Positions 34,961 to 46,666 are shown, counted from the stretch's first letter. The stretch: DNA of 64,000 nucleotides from Aspidiotus rigidus (GCA_035079385.1 JAVHKY010000026.1:992001-1056000); one strand, 5' to 3'. Notes: generated by a model from the sequence alone, not told the origin. Program-made: numbers and translations.

Positions 34961-35380
34961 AAGTAAATAGGTTTTCATACCTATAGGTACGTCGACACGT
35001 TCTATATAGGATAGTATCAGCAAATTGGACCATAATTCTTGTCGATATATACCTAATCTCTCAAATCTCCTATTCAATATCAGCTACTTTTTTCCGAATT
35101 TATCTAAGAGAGGTAGAGAAAAAAATAGAAGAGAAGAAAAAGCCTCTTGAAGACAATATTTCAATCTCATCTACTCGAAAACGAGAAATTAGAAAGATCT
35201 TTCAAAATAGAAGTTCATTTTTTGTATAATAATATTAGTTACTGTCTATCAGAATAAGAAACGTCTTCTCTGTCTTTCGTGTTGGTATTATTAATACTTT
35301 TTTTTTTCAAAAAACTACTATTAGAGAGTGCGCAATGTTCGCTGGTAGCGCTATGACTGAATCGACCACTTTCGCCGAGT

Positions 35381-35453
35381 GGTTCCGTGGTGTAGTGGTT
35401 ATCACATCTGCTTTACACGCAGAAGGTCGCCAGTTCGATCCTGGCCGGAATCA
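35381..35453 (+). tRNA. tRNA-Val, anticodon UAC
   Basis: 73-base cloverleaf. The acceptor GGTTCCG pairs with CGGAATC (one G-T pair), with discriminator A. The D arm has TGGTGTAGTGGTTATCA (A box). The anticodon stem is TCTGC/GCAGA around loop TTTACAC, anticodon TAC. The T arm is GCCAG-TTCGATC-CTGGC (B box). A T-rich pol III terminator follows within ten bases. It is intact and intron-less, on the tutl sense strand within the Ig4 intron. Decodes GUA valine codons. Confidence 0.93.
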
Positions 35454-36794
35454 TAAAATTTTTTCTTTTCATTTTCATGTTTTAAATAATTTTTCATCTA
35501 TCCTAATGTTTCCTATCTCATATTTTTTACAATGATTTCCTGAAAATTATTCAACCAAGAGTGGCCTCATTCAATCAGTTCGGTCGTTGTATTTTCTTTT
35601 TTTCTTTCTTCAACATTTTATACATCTACGATTATTCAAGTTTCATTCATTCATTTATTTTTTCTTAATAATAATTTTCAAGTTTATGAAGAAATTTTTT
35701 ATTCTTTTTAATGGTAATTTAGATAATTAAGCTTAAATGACCATTAACCGAAGAAAATCGTTTTAAACTAATAGTAATATATTTATTTTTTTTTTCATCT
35801 ATAAGATTTTATTCATCGACATAATTATCTTTGCACGAAAAAAGTCGAATATTTCTAGTTTGTTCACAATTGTTTTCTTTAAGTTGACGGTTGAAAAAAA
35901 AAAAAAAATTGATTAGAAAAAAGTCACGGATGTGATATTGACTTTTAAATTTTGTTTCTATCTTTTTCCTAGCTCACTCTATTTTCGAGCGTCAAAGTTT
36001 TGAAAAGAATGGTTCATTATTTGGTCTACAATTATAAAATGAAATTTATATCAAATGAAAGGTGATATTATATCTGATTTTTTATATCGATTTTCGCTGG
36101 ATGGTAGATTGGTGAACAGGAATATTTAAGCGTACGAGTATGTTATTCTCAACAGAATACCACAAAGAGAGAAAAATTATTTAATAATAACAATTTTATA
36201 CAATTCATGAGGAGGAAAGAAATCTTTGTGATGAAGAATTGAAAAAAAAAGAAAATCTCGTAGGATGTGACTATTTTTTTCTTTCATTACTGTTCTAGAA
36301 TATTGTATTATTTTTTCTCTATTATATCTGTTTTTAATCTACAATTGGGCTCATAATTGTCAAGTCACGGCTTAAATTGACGTAAAATAAACATAAGAAT
36401 AACTTTTTTTGCATTATACTGAAGAAAGTCACACAAATCTTTTCTTCTTTTAATTTCTCTCGGTTCTCCAGCCTAACCTTCGTTACTATTTTTCTCTATG
36501 TTCGTTTTCTATTCTAAACATTATTTTAATTGGCATTTTCATCTAGCTTAAACAAGAATATTTTGATTAATATCTGAGCATCGTGAAGAATCAAAATTCG
36601 AATGACTTCAAAATACGTAGCTTATTATCGATTATATTCAAGTATCAAAACCCGGTCTCGTATTCTTTCTGACCACGTTGTGTGTATACTCGAATGAGTA
36701 TATTTTATTCACTGTAATTTTTCAAATCGCGTGTTCCCTCTTCTCATTTTTCAAAAATCGGAGAATAACCTCATCTTAATTATCTCGTTCGCAG
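35454..36794. other. tutl intron, nothing else recognised
   Basis: AT-rich, with short homopolymers. It ends at the acceptor CTCGTTCGCAG of the next exon. Confidence 0.5.
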
Positions 36795-37013
36795 GTGAAT
36801 ACAAGCCACCAAGGCAGATACACGTGTACGCCTTACAACGCACAAGGTACCCAAGGCTCTTCCGGAAATATGGACGTGCTCGTACGAAAGCCGCCTACGT
36901 TTACTGTCGAGCCACAAACTCTTTACCAGAAAAAAGTGAGCGAATCCGTCGAAATGCCATGTGATGCTCAAGAGGCCGAAGGCACTCAAAAGCCAAAAAT
37001 CGAATGGCAACGA
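36795..37013 (+). CDS. tutl: turtle (tutl), end of Ig4 and start of Ig5
   Basis: 73-codon exon, phase 0 to 0. It completes Ig4 with NTSHQGRYTCTPYNAQGTQG and opens Ig5 with KPPTFTVEPQTLYQKKVSE, Cys in VEMPCDAQEAEG and Trp in IEWQR. The donor CGA/GTAAGT is followed by an 81-base intron, short for this gene. Confidence 0.92.
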
Positions 37014-37094
37014 GTAAGTGCGAACGACTGAATGAAAATTGTAAGAACTTCGATTCGTTTTATTTTACACTTCCAATCGAAAATGAATTTGCAG

Positions 37095-37366
37095 AAAGAC
37101 GGCCAACCACTGCCAAAAAACCGAGTACGCTTCCAAGAAGGTAATATCACCATCGATAGCTTAAGAAGGACGGATTTCGGTTTCTACCAGTGCTTAGCCT
37201 CGAATGAAGTGGCCACCATTGTGGTGTCTACGCAACTTGTGGTCGAAGGCACACAACCACATGCTCCCTTCAACGTGAGTGTGAATACGACTGAATTTAC
37301 AGCTACAGTGTCCTGGTTACCTGGATATAACGGAGGTTCCGATTACAGACAGGAATATACGCTATG
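37095..37366 (+). CDS. tutl: turtle (tutl), end of Ig5 and start of FN3-1
   Basis: 272-base exon, phase 0 in, two bases left over. It encodes KDGQPLPKNRVRFQ, the Ig5 second cysteine in GFYQCLASNEVATIV, and then GTQPHAPFNVSVN, the linker-like start of the first fibronectin type III domain, with the FN3 tryptophan in TVSWLPGYNGGSDY. The phrase GTQPHAP is a Turtle hallmark. The last codon, Trp, is split TG/G. Confidence 0.92.
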
Positions 37367-37443
37367 GTTAGCTAAAAATTTTGATATTTACTTTGTGCCG
37401 TTGTGTAAATTTCAGTAATTTAGGTTATTTTTTGTGTTTGTAG

Positions 37444-37619
37444 GTTTCGGGAAGCTGGTGCAACTGATGACTGGGCTCAAGTTGGCGTCGTTCCGAAGGG
37501 TAGTACTTCCATAACGATCAACAATCTGAAACCAAATACGCTATACGAGTTTCAAGTGTCTGGAAAGAGCTCTCTCGGTGATAGCGGAATGAGTAAAATT
37601 GTGACAGGGAAAACGGCAG
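37444..37619 (+). CDS. tutl: turtle (tutl), FN3-1 second exon
   Basis: 176-base exon after a 77-base intron. It encodes FREAGATDDWAQVG, GSTSITINNLKPNTLYEFQV and GDSGMSKIVTGKTA, the C-terminal strands of FN3-1. It ends in phase 1 with donor CAG/GTATGT. In-frame joining works directly to the FN3-2 exon at 49871 or through either candidate cassette exon in the intervening 12.3-kb intron. Confidence 0.9.
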
Positions 37620-38178
37620 GTATGTGGCAGTTGTATAGTAATGATATTAAATAGATGTAAAAGATTCTGTCAAGGAAAGATTAGGCTGTCATATATTTAG
37701 GGAAATTAAGGAATTTGTATATTTTACAGCAATCAAGTCCGACTTTCTATTTTATCATTAGGACCGATATCTTGCCTATGGAGTATATAAGTTAGGATTA
37801 TCATTTTTACTGCCTGGTTCGATAATAATTTTAAATTTTACAGCCGATGAAATGTAAATAAAAATCAATGAGACGGGTAGTTACGCCCCTTCTAGTCCTA
37901 AAGAATTCGCGGTTTGAAATCGTTCGAAGAAATTCTATCGTCATTATGATAATTGTACTTCAGGGTCGTTTTTCTCTCGAAAGTTTTATTCAAAAAGATG
38001 AATTATTTCTTTATGCTTTGTTCGATTTGAAGAAAAATTTCTCCGGTATTTGAGTCAATTTCTAAATTTTACGATCGTTCACGTAGGTGTAAAACATACA
38101 TGCTGATTGTAGTGATCTTATATTTATGCCCTGTTTCTTTTTTTCCCTTTCTGCCTTCCTTTTTTCGTCGTAATGCAG

Positions 38179-38265
38179 AATTTAATCAATTAAATACTTC
38201 GGGACAGCAAATAGAACCGCCCAATAAAAGCATCACTACAATGAATACATTTCCGTCGACCGATG
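38179..38265 (+). CDS. tutl: Candidate cassette exon of tutl (29 codons, inter-FN3 linker)
   Basis: It is preceded by a pyrimidine-rich tract and TAATGCAG, and followed by G/GTAAGA. The length of 87 bases is a multiple of three and the phase is 1 to 1, matching the exons on either side. It encodes EFNQLNTSGQQIEPPN then KSITTMNTFPSTD without a stop. The sequence is hydrophilic and rich in Ser, Thr, Asn and Gln, as expected of a flexible linker. Drosophila Turtle is known to have extra linker sequence between its FN3 domains. Supported by splice sites and phase only. Confidence 0.5.
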
Positions 38266-40832
38266 GTAAGAAGAAAAATTTGTAAAAGAAAGGAAAAATG
38301 CGAGTAGCCTTAGTCGACTTTGATACAAGTTTTAGACCGCCTATTTATAGACGATATTAGTCTGCTTTTTTCTTTTTTTTTTACTCTCGGTATTTTTTCC
38401 TCGTTCTTTTTATTGCGAAAGTTATCAAAAGCATTTTAATTTCGGCTCGCCATTTATTCCTCGTCGACAAACCCTTAGATTTTTTGAGAGACGCGTTACC
38501 GAGTGCAGACAATAAATATTTATGAGCTTATAGTTTTTTCTCTTTTTTTCTCCCCTTTTATTTTATTTTTCTCTATGTTGTATACTTTTGAGCGCGTACT
38601 TCATTGAAGTATTCGTAGTTGTTTATTTTTACAACCTCTTTTCATTTTAATTTTTCTTGATGGCTTCGTCTGTATCCGATCTTTTCTGACGTACTTCTAC
38701 ATTCATGTGTATAACTGTGAATGCATGCATAAAAATGTTGATTTTTATTTTTCTGCGATGAATTAAATTTTGAATTATCGATGAGAATGTTTCCCTCCAT
38801 TATCTCTTTCCGACGTGTTCATATAATATGAAAAATTCGAACAATTATTATCGTATGTTCGTTGATTTGGTTGCTATTGCCTTCGCTACAAATGCTAAAG
38901 TATTTATTTTCGTTTTTGTTTTTCTCTTGAAATGCAGCTATAAATCATTCAGCAATCGTAATCATTCTGCTGTAGGTACTGTAGAAACATTATATACAAA
39001 CATTATCATCGGGCATTGTACGCATAACTTTGCAACTCCATTATATTCGGTCATTAATATTATTTAATCGTAATTCTAATTATCACCTCATTAGTATATA
39101 TACGTTTACAGTATTTCTTACGATACAGCTTGATATCGTTAGTGTAGGCGAATTATGTACTTGAAAGAAATTTCTTGATGCATAGCGAGAGTTCCTCAGA
39201 AAATGAGGAATAAGGTGAAAGTAGGTAGATATCTACTGTTTGTCGTTGATCATCCTACGAATTATCTATCAGTTTTTATTTGTTCTCCTAACTGACGACC
39301 AACTGTTTCATGGTTCTCGAATCTTATAATTTTTCCCCACGATGCTGAATTTTCTCCAACACCTATCTACATGTTGCCTAATCTTCTTATAGGCCCAATT
39401 ACATAATCATACAATTAAAATATCCGCATATTCATTATTCTTTGATCGTATTTCTAAGTATGCCTCGTTTGCCATTTGAATTAAGAGTATCGTGTACCTT
39501 AATTGCGATCTGGAACGCGAATCACGAACCAATATTTTCGATGATTTGTGCTAAATAAAATTCAAAGACCTCAGAGGAATCGCAAAAATTTGCTTTAGAT
39601 GAATAATTTTCATTTTGACGAACTCAAGAACAGTAGCCGCCACCGAACATTGAAGTCACCTCGTACTCTTACTAGTTACCACTCATCCTCAACTCGATTT
39701 TTTGGAGCACAGTCGTAGCTGTAGTCATAGTACTGCCGTACAAAGTTGAATTAACGTACATCCAAATCGACGATCGGGCAACCTGTATCTTTCGGACGAG
39801 TCGTGATAACACACTACTATTACTTCATTGATGGAATTACAGGGAAAAATTCAGATCTAGGAAATTAGAGCTTTTCTTCAAGCATGATGAATATTCTACT
39901 CTGAATTGTGTTGTAATGAACATTGGATATACCATTGACTACATACACGACAAAATGTATATTATAGTCAATAGATATAAGTCAACATTTTAATGTACAT
40001 ATATCCAGACCCGAAACCCAAAAACGCCAATATTGGAGGGAGAGATGCTTAGTATTATAATTGGATTTCTCATTGAAAAGTTGCCTTAGGAACACATATT
40101 ATTTACATCTCAATTAGTCGCACTCGCATTAATCTCATTTCAAGATGATGGAACTTTTTCCAGACCGTCAATTAATCTTAGGCCTGTCACACACCTGAGG
40201 TACGCCACGCGAACTACGTAGTTCTACTCTACAGAACAAAATGGAGCGCTTCACACCTTGGCTACAGCTACGGCCTAGCCGAGCTAACGTGTAGTTCACC
40301 TAGCCGGTGTAGTTCATCTCTCATTGGTTGTTTGTAATAGATGATAACAGTCTGGTTTTTTATTGGTTGTAGAACAGCTGATGTAGTCGACCACGTGAAG
40401 TTCCACCTGTCTAGGGCAAAAAGGCGTTCGCTCCATGTATTTCTTATTGGAAGAACGTCTTTCTGTCAGGGTGGTCAGGACACTATTATTCATGTCCACG
40501 TGTGGTTGTTAAGGATTATTTTTAAATCCATCGTTGATTCGTTGAGGATATCAAAATTCAAATCCATTTCACCATTCGTTCGTTCTTCTTTTTCTGAATT
40601 CCATTCTCCAGCCATCCATTACTCCGTTTCGTTATTTTATTTGGATCACAAGATTGTGCTTCGGTTTGTTTTCATGAATTGAAAATAGTCAAGTGCGTTA
40701 TTATTGTCAATAGTGAATACCATCATTCGTGAAAAAGGAGCTGTGTTGAATTATTGTATTTGTATCTTCTAGCAGGTATCTGAGTGATTTATTAACGAGT
40801 TTCCGGTACGTCAATTGGAAGTATTTTCTGAA
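38266..40832. other. tutl intron and upstream region of the nested Kelch-like gene
   Basis: No gene recognised. A stop-free pseudo-exon at 38938 ends in an in-frame TAG. Sequence from about 40180 to 40830 is less AT-rich and may hold the promoter and 5' UTR of the nested gene; a TTCTAGCAG acceptor-like site lies near 40774. Confidence 0.4.
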
Positions 40833-42644
40833 ATGGGTTGTCGTTCTCCTTTACATCATAAGCTGAATGAATTCCGATGTGACGAGAAGTATTGCGATAT
40901 TACCATCCAAGTGCAAAATACGACGATGAAGTGTCATCGAGCAGTTCTCGCTGCAGTATCCGAATTTTTTGATGTCATGTTCTGTAGTCCGTTCATAGAA
41001 AATAGGAAAGAAGAAATTTCCTTACCCGCAGTAGACTCACTCGCGTTCGAATGTATATTGGAATTTGCGTATGTTGGCCGAGTTCCGAATTTCTTCGATC
41101 CTAAAAATGACGTGTTTGAGATCCTGAAAGCCTGTGATTTTTTAAGAATCTTCGATGTGGCCGAATTTTGTGTCTCTCATATTATAGAACAGGTTTCTTC
41201 AATCGAAAATGTGTGTGAGATATTTCTTTTTTCGTGTGTCTCTAATTATCGAAGACTCAGTGATGCCCTGAGCAGCTATATTGCCGAGAATTTTTTCATA
41301 GTGTCTCAGAAGGAAGATTTTCTTCTAATGCCGTACGAGCAATTGAATATGACGATGAAGAAATATAAAGCCTTGAACAACGGAACCGTTTGTTCTACAG
41401 TCATTTTTAGGGACGAGGATTTATTATTAGATACCATTATCAGATGGATTTTACACGTATTTCAAGATAGAAAGAGATATTTTCTAGAACTAGTATCAAT
41501 TGTAAATTTTGAAAAAGTTTCAAAAAACTATATTGAATTTTTATCAAACGTGTACAAAGTGAATTTACGCGGATTCGCTGATCTTAAATCTTGTTTGAAA
41601 GCATTTTTTACGTTACAGACTAAAGATGTTCTGCCATCAGCCATTGTATACAAGAATCCATCGAAAAATTTAGCCATACATTTGTTTGTTAGTTTTAGTA
41701 ATAGAGTTGAAAAGGGAATAAGCATTCTTTCATTAAGTAAATACCAGCCAATACGTCAATGGCCATCTAAAAGAAAATTAATCGGAAATATTTCCAAGGC
41801 GGCGATAGTTGCACTCAATGAACCATATAATTATTTGTATTGTCTCTCCCTTGAAGAACGCTCATTTTCTTCATATTCCTCTATTAGTCTGAATGAAAAG
41901 AAAACATTGAAAATACCTCCACTCGACTACTCTGTCTTTAGCAGAATGTGTGGGTTTCAGAATAATAGCATCTATCTCTATGATTATAATATTCATTTTG
42001 GAGTGTCATCTGGTACTCGAGACATTGTTTCTATCCTCAATTATAAATGCGACGCGGATGAATGGTTTACAGTACCCAATTTGAAAACAAAGATGTTCTT
42101 TTCTAAGATGGTTGCTGACAATAAGTTGGTATATTTGATTGGAGGTGTGAATGTAGATGAGAGAACTTGTCATGCTGGATATGTGCAAGCATTTGATTAC
42201 CGCGTTCCAAGATGGCTAGAACTGACAAGACTTGATACAACTATATCAAGCGACTACCATGCGTCATATTGCTTCCTGAATGGGAAAATGTATGCATCAG
42301 ATACAACTAAGATTGAAGTATTTGACTTTGAAGCTGGAAAATGGAAGATATTGAGTCATAACCCTTATTCACAAAGTATGCTAACTAAATCCCCCAATAT
42401 GGTGCCTTTTGAAAACAAACTATGGATTTATTCTTCATTTTCACCGGATATTTTGCAAACATACACAATTTTTGATCCAGACACTCTAATCTGGTACCCT
42501 GATGTATTGTTCTTCGATTATAATCTTCACAAGTACCTTTCAAATTCAGATAGCAAGGAGAGTGAACTACTGGAAAATAATTTTAAGTACAGCTATGACG
42601 TAGAATTCTTGGATCATGTTGTTTTCAATTCTCTCGATGACTGA
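40833..42644 (+). CDS. Intronless BTB-BACK-Kelch-like protein (603 aa), nested in tutl intron
   Basis: The start is the first ATG after an in-frame TGA at 40785. Residues about 8-115 form a BTB/POZ domain: HHKLNEFRCDEKYCDITIQV, HRAVLAAVSEFFDVMF, ECILEFAYVGRV, KACDFLRI. Residues about 125-255 look like a BACK domain. Beyond about 270 only weak Kelch character remains, clearest at KLVYLIGGVNVDE (about 428-440) and at VFDFEAGKWKIL. Family members usually act as substrate adaptors for Cullin-3 ubiquitin ligases; canonical Kelch repeats would recruit the substrate. The lack of introns suggests a retrocopy or a lineage-specific expansion member. The open frame shows no damage. Confidence 0.85.
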   Translation: MGCRSPLHHKLNEFRCDEKYCDITIQVQNTTMKCHRAVLAAVSEFFDVMFCSPFIENRKEEISLPAVDSLAFECILEFAYVGRVPNFFDPKNDVFEILKACDFLRIFDVAEFCVSHIIEQVSSIENVCEIFLFSCVSNYRRLSDALSSYIAENFFIVSQKEDFLLMPYEQLNMTMKKYKALNNGTVCSTVIFRDEDLLLDTIIRWILHVFQDRKRYFLELVSIVNFEKVSKNYIEFLSNVYKVNLRGFADLKSCLKAFFTLQTKDVLPSAIVYKNPSKNLAIHLFVSFSNRVEKGISILSLSKYQPIRQWPSKRKLIGNISKAAIVALNEPYNYLYCLSLEERSFSSYSSISLNEKKTLKIPPLDYSVFSRMCGFQNNSIYLYDYNIHFGVSSGTRDIVSILNYKCDADEWFTVPNLKTKMFFSKMVADNKLVYLIGGVNVDERTCHAGYVQAFDYRVPRWLELTRLDTTISSDYHASYCFLNGKMYASDTTKIEVFDFEAGKWKILSHNPYSQSMLTKSPNMVPFENKLWIYSSFSPDILQTYTIFDPDTLIWYPDVLFFDYNLHKYLSNSDSKESELLENNFKYSYDVEFLDHVVFNSLDD

Positions 42645-42803
42645 GAGTGTAGTTCTTAAATTTTAACGGAAAGTCTTTGTCATTCTGTAGCGCAAGATAG
42701 TTAGATTTTAATCTTTTCATAAACTTCTTTTGTCAAATAGGCCTATGTAATAAGAAGTTCCTTGGAAATTGAATCTTTTGATCTCAATTAAAATGATAAC
42801 TAC

Positions 42804-42809
42804 AATAAA
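42804..42809 (+). terminator. AATAAA polyadenylation signal
   Basis: AATAAA lies 160 bases after the Kelch-like stop codon, followed by GT- and T-rich sequence within 30 bases. This is good support for a transcribed gene. Confidence 0.6.
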
Positions 42810-43199
42810 GTTTGATGTACAGTATTTCAATTATTTTCACTCTCGCGATTAAGATAAAATTATTTTTGTAATTGAGAAGTGTTATATCTGTGGTATTCTA
42901 TTAATTTTTTAATGTTATGTGTACGTTGATTATTATTTCCCAACTTGATACCAATTTTTGTGTGAAAAATCAGTTCCTAAATTCCATCAATTATCATACT
43001 TTAACTCTTAATAAAAGTGATTCAAATTTTATGAAGTATTTTTTTCAAGTACTTTTGCTAAAAATGATTCTGATGGGGGAAGATTCACTCATTTGGGTGG
43101 ATAAGAATTTTGTACAGACAAAAAGAATTTGCCTCAAGTATCAGAATTAGTATTACTTAAATTTTCTGTCTTTTAAAAGAAGGATGAGAATGGGGAGCT

Positions 43200-43380
43200 G
43201 TACTGTAGAAAAAAAAAAAAAAAAATGGTTGTTGTAAGACAAAGAATAGATATAGCGAGCGTCAGTTGATTTACAGTTTGTGCATGAGTTGAGATTGTTC
43301 ATTAGAATCTCGGTATCAGGGTATAACAAAAGTCTACGGATCATTAGAGACCTGGGTCGGGGTAAGACAAAGTTAAATTC
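43200..43380. repeat. Direct repeat flanking the modular satellite, left copy
   Basis: Shares GAATAGATA, CAGTTGATTTA, GAGTTGAGATTGTT and CTCGGTATCAGGGTATAAC with 45676-45830, in the same order and orientation. Confidence 0.6.
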
Positions 43381-43579
43381 TTAGAAATCAACTGACCATC
43401 TCGCCGATTCACAGTTTGGTGTTTGAGGAAAACGGAATGCCGGAAAGAAGTATAAAAAAATACAAAAACCGGTTAACAATAATTACCCTGACATTCTTCT
43501 TTGGTGGCGGATTCTCCAAAGAGGGTATTCTTGGACACTGGAACATGCAGACAGAATAGGTAGTTGTAGTTGTTATATA

Positions 43580-45500
43580 GGAATTCCATAGTCGTGGTCC
43601 TCACCATAGTAATAATATCGTCGTGGTCCAGATTTTTCAACTACAAAACAGGAATTTCATGATTGTGGTCAACATTTTCCATACTTGTGCTTAAAATTTT
43701 CTATCCATAATTAAGAATTCCATAGTCTTGGTCCTCAACATCGGAATTCCATCGTTGTGGTCCAGATTTTTCAACCACAAAATGGGAATTCCTTGGTTGT
43801 TGTTAAAATTTTCCATGATTGTGACCGAAACTTTCTGTCCACATTTGTAGCAATTCCATGTTTGTGGTCAAAACTTTCCATATTGTGCTGAAAATTTTCT
43901 ATCTAAAATTAGGAATTCCATAGTTTTGATCCTCAACATAGGAATTCCATCATCGTGGCCCAAATTTTTCGTCCACGAAAAAGGAATTTCACGGATGTGG
44001 TCAAAATTTTCCATGATTGTGACCGAAACTTTCTGTCCACATTTGTAGCAATGCCATATTTGTGGTCAAAACTTTCCATAGTTGTGCTTAAAATTTTCTA
44101 TCCATAATTAGGAATTTCATAGTCTTGGTCCTCAACATCGGAATTCTATCATCGTGGTCCAAATTTTTCATCCACAAAACAGGAATTTTATGATTGTTGT
44201 CAACATTTTCCATAGTTGTGCTTAAAATTTTCTATCCATAATTAGGAATTCCATAGTCTTGGTCCTCAACATTGGAATTCCATCGTCGTGGTCCAAATTT
44301 TTCATCCACAAAATGGGAATTCCTTGGTTGTTGTTAAAATTTTCCATGATTGTGACCGAAACTTTCTGTCCACATTTGTAGCAATTCCATGTTTGTGGTC
44401 AAAACTTTCCATAGTTCTGCTTAAAATTTTCTATCCATAATTAGGAATTTCATAGTCTTGGTCCTCAACATCGGAATTCTATCATCGTGGTCCAAATTTT
44501 TCATCCACAAAACAGGAATTTCATGATTGTTGTCAACATTTTCCATAGTTGTGCTTAAAATTTTCTATCCATAATTAGGAATTCCATAGTCTTGGTCCTC
44601 AACATTGGAATTCCATCGTCGTGGTCCAAATTTTTCATCCACAAAATGGGAATTCCTTGGTTGTTGTTAAAATTTTCCATGATTGTGACCGAAACTTTCT
44701 GTCCACATTTGTAGCAATTCCATGTTTGTGGTCAAAACTTTCCATATAGTGCTGAAAATTTTCTATCTAAAATTAGGAATTCCATAGTTTTGATCCTCAA
44801 CATAGGAATTCCATCATCGTGGTCCAAATTTTTCGTCCACGAAAAAGGAATTTCACGGTTGTGGTCAAAATTTTCCATGGTTGTGACCGAAACTTTCTGT
44901 CCACATTTGTAGCAATGCCATATTTGTAGTCAAAACTTTCCATAGTTGTGCTTAAAATTTTCTATCCATAATTAGGAATTCCATAGTCTTGGTCCCCAAC
45001 ATCGGAATTCTATCGTTGTGGTCCAGATTTTTCAAACACAAAACAGGAATTTCATGATTGTGGTCAACATTTTCCATAGTTGTGCTTAAAATTTTCTATC
45101 CACAATTAGGAATTCCATCGTCGTCGTCCAAATTTTTCATCCACAAAATGGGAATTCCTTGGTTGTGGTTAAAATTTTCCATGATTGTGACCGAAACTTT
45201 CTGTCCACATTTGTAGCAATTCCATGTTTGTGGTCAAAACTTTCCGTAGTTGTGCTTAAAATTTTCTATCTACAATCAGGAATTCCTTAGTCTTTGTCCT
45301 CAACATAGTAATTCTATCGTCGTGGTCCAAATTTTTCATCCACAAAACAGGTATTTCATGATTGTTGTCAAAATTTTCCATAGTTGTGCTTAAAATTTTG
45401 TATCCATAATTAGGAATTCCATTGTCTTGGGTCCTCATCATAGTAATAATATCGTCGTGGTCCAGATTTTTCAACCACAAAACAGGAATTTAATGGGAAA
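43580..45500. repeat. Modular satellite with unit lengths of 134 and 199 bp
   Basis: The anchor GGAATTCCATAGTC starts near 43580, 43714, 43912, 44111, 44245, 44444, 44578, 44776, 44975, 45109, 45279 and 45413. Spacings are 134, 198, 199, 134, 199, 134, 198, 199, 134, 170 and 134. The long unit is the short one plus a 65-base module containing GTGACCGAAACTTTCTGTCC. Within units the phrase GT(T/C)GTGGTC recurs after AATTCCAT. No coding potential. Confidence 0.8.
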
Positions 45501-45540
45501 CGAATATTTTCATAGATAGACAAATGCATGTGAAAAATTT

Positions 45541-45613
45541 GGTCCATCGACGGGACACGAACCCGCATCTCCACGTTTGCCGGACGGATGTCTTACCATT
45601 AGACCAGAATGGA
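45541..45613 (-). pseudogene. tRNA-like pseudogene or SINE head
   Basis: On the minus strand, TCCAT and ATGGA can pair as an acceptor. TGGTCTAATGGTAAGACA resembles the D arm and A box, and GCGGGTTCGTGTCCCGT the T arm and B box. The anticodon arm is irregular (two extra bases), so no amino acid is assigned. This fits a degenerate tRNA or the 5' head of a tRNA-derived SINE. Confidence 0.5.
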
Positions 45614-45675
45614 ACAGAATTTCTCACTGCGCTTTTGTCCATCTGTAGCCCTGTACCTGCGACAAGGAGACGAAT

Positions 45676-45830
45676 GACTGTACAACAGCCAAGATCTAGG
45701 TTGCAATAAGATGAAGAATAGATACTGGTCAGTTGATTTATGTTTTGTACAGGAGTTGAGATTGTTTTTTGGAGACTCGGTATCAGGGTATAACAAAGGT
45801 CTAGGGGCCTGGTATTGAGGTATAAAGAAG
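45676..45830. repeat. Direct repeat flanking the modular satellite, right copy
   Basis: Counterpart of 43200-43380. The two copies bracket the satellite and the tRNA-like sequence, as if the satellite expanded between, or was carried within, a duplicated repeat. Confidence 0.6.
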
Positions 45831-45972
45831 TTTGATGGAAAAGGTACTCGATTGTAGTTCAATTTCATCTATCTAAACTGCTGTATGATTGATTTTATGA
45901 ATTTTGTAACACAATTTGAGTCATTGATTCGAGTGAAATTTGAAACACTTGTTTTTATCCTTCAATTATTAT

Positions 45973-46622
45973 ATAAAAAAATTTTCTGGCATAGCCAAAT
46001 AAATGAAAATCATGTTCCATGTCTTTTATATTTTATCAGTCATCATGAAATATTTCAGTCTAGGCTTCTACTAGGTCAAGTGTTCGTGAGATATTATTCG
46101 TTTACCCCTTTACCTCTCTTGGCGTCGTATAAGTCTTGTATGAGAAATATTTTGAGGTAATTGTGGGTGTTCTATATTTTGAGGTATCAACTTTCGGTGG
46201 GGCGAACGAGCGATCTCGCTGTTGTATTGGAATGGTATGAGAAAATTCAAGTCTTTTTTGAGAAATATGGGGTAGCGCGAACTCGCTCCGCTCGTTCGCC
46301 CCCTGTCTCGCTGTTGTATTGGAATGGTATGAGACAATTCAAGTCTAGGGGACTTGGAAAAATTTCGACTATCCAGCCATATATGATAGGAAGAGGGACT
46401 TAAACAACTTTACCTATCTTGGCGTCGTATAAGTCTTCTATGAGAAATATGAGGTAGCGCGAACTCGCTCCGCTCGTTCGCCCCCTGTCTCGCTGTTGTA
46501 TTGGAATTGTATGTGACAATTCAAGTCTAGGGGACTTGGAAAAATTTCGACTATCCAGCCTTTATTTATTTAATTGTTTAATTATTCAATTATTTAAATA
46601 TTTAATTATTTAATTATTTAAT

Positions 46623-46666
<44 letters not shown>

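Noticed and set aside
35335..35535. 66-codon frame
   Set aside because: It runs straight through the tRNA-Val gene and into its terminator.
38938..38976. Small hydrophobic tutl exon (AINHSAIVIILL) suggesting a truncated isoform
   Set aside because: The acceptor is fair but the frame ends in TAG directly before the donor-like GT, and nothing else supports it.
43580..45500. CRISPR-like array
   Set aside because: Repeats and spacers are both repeated, units are 134 or 199 bp, and the context is eukaryotic; it is a satellite.
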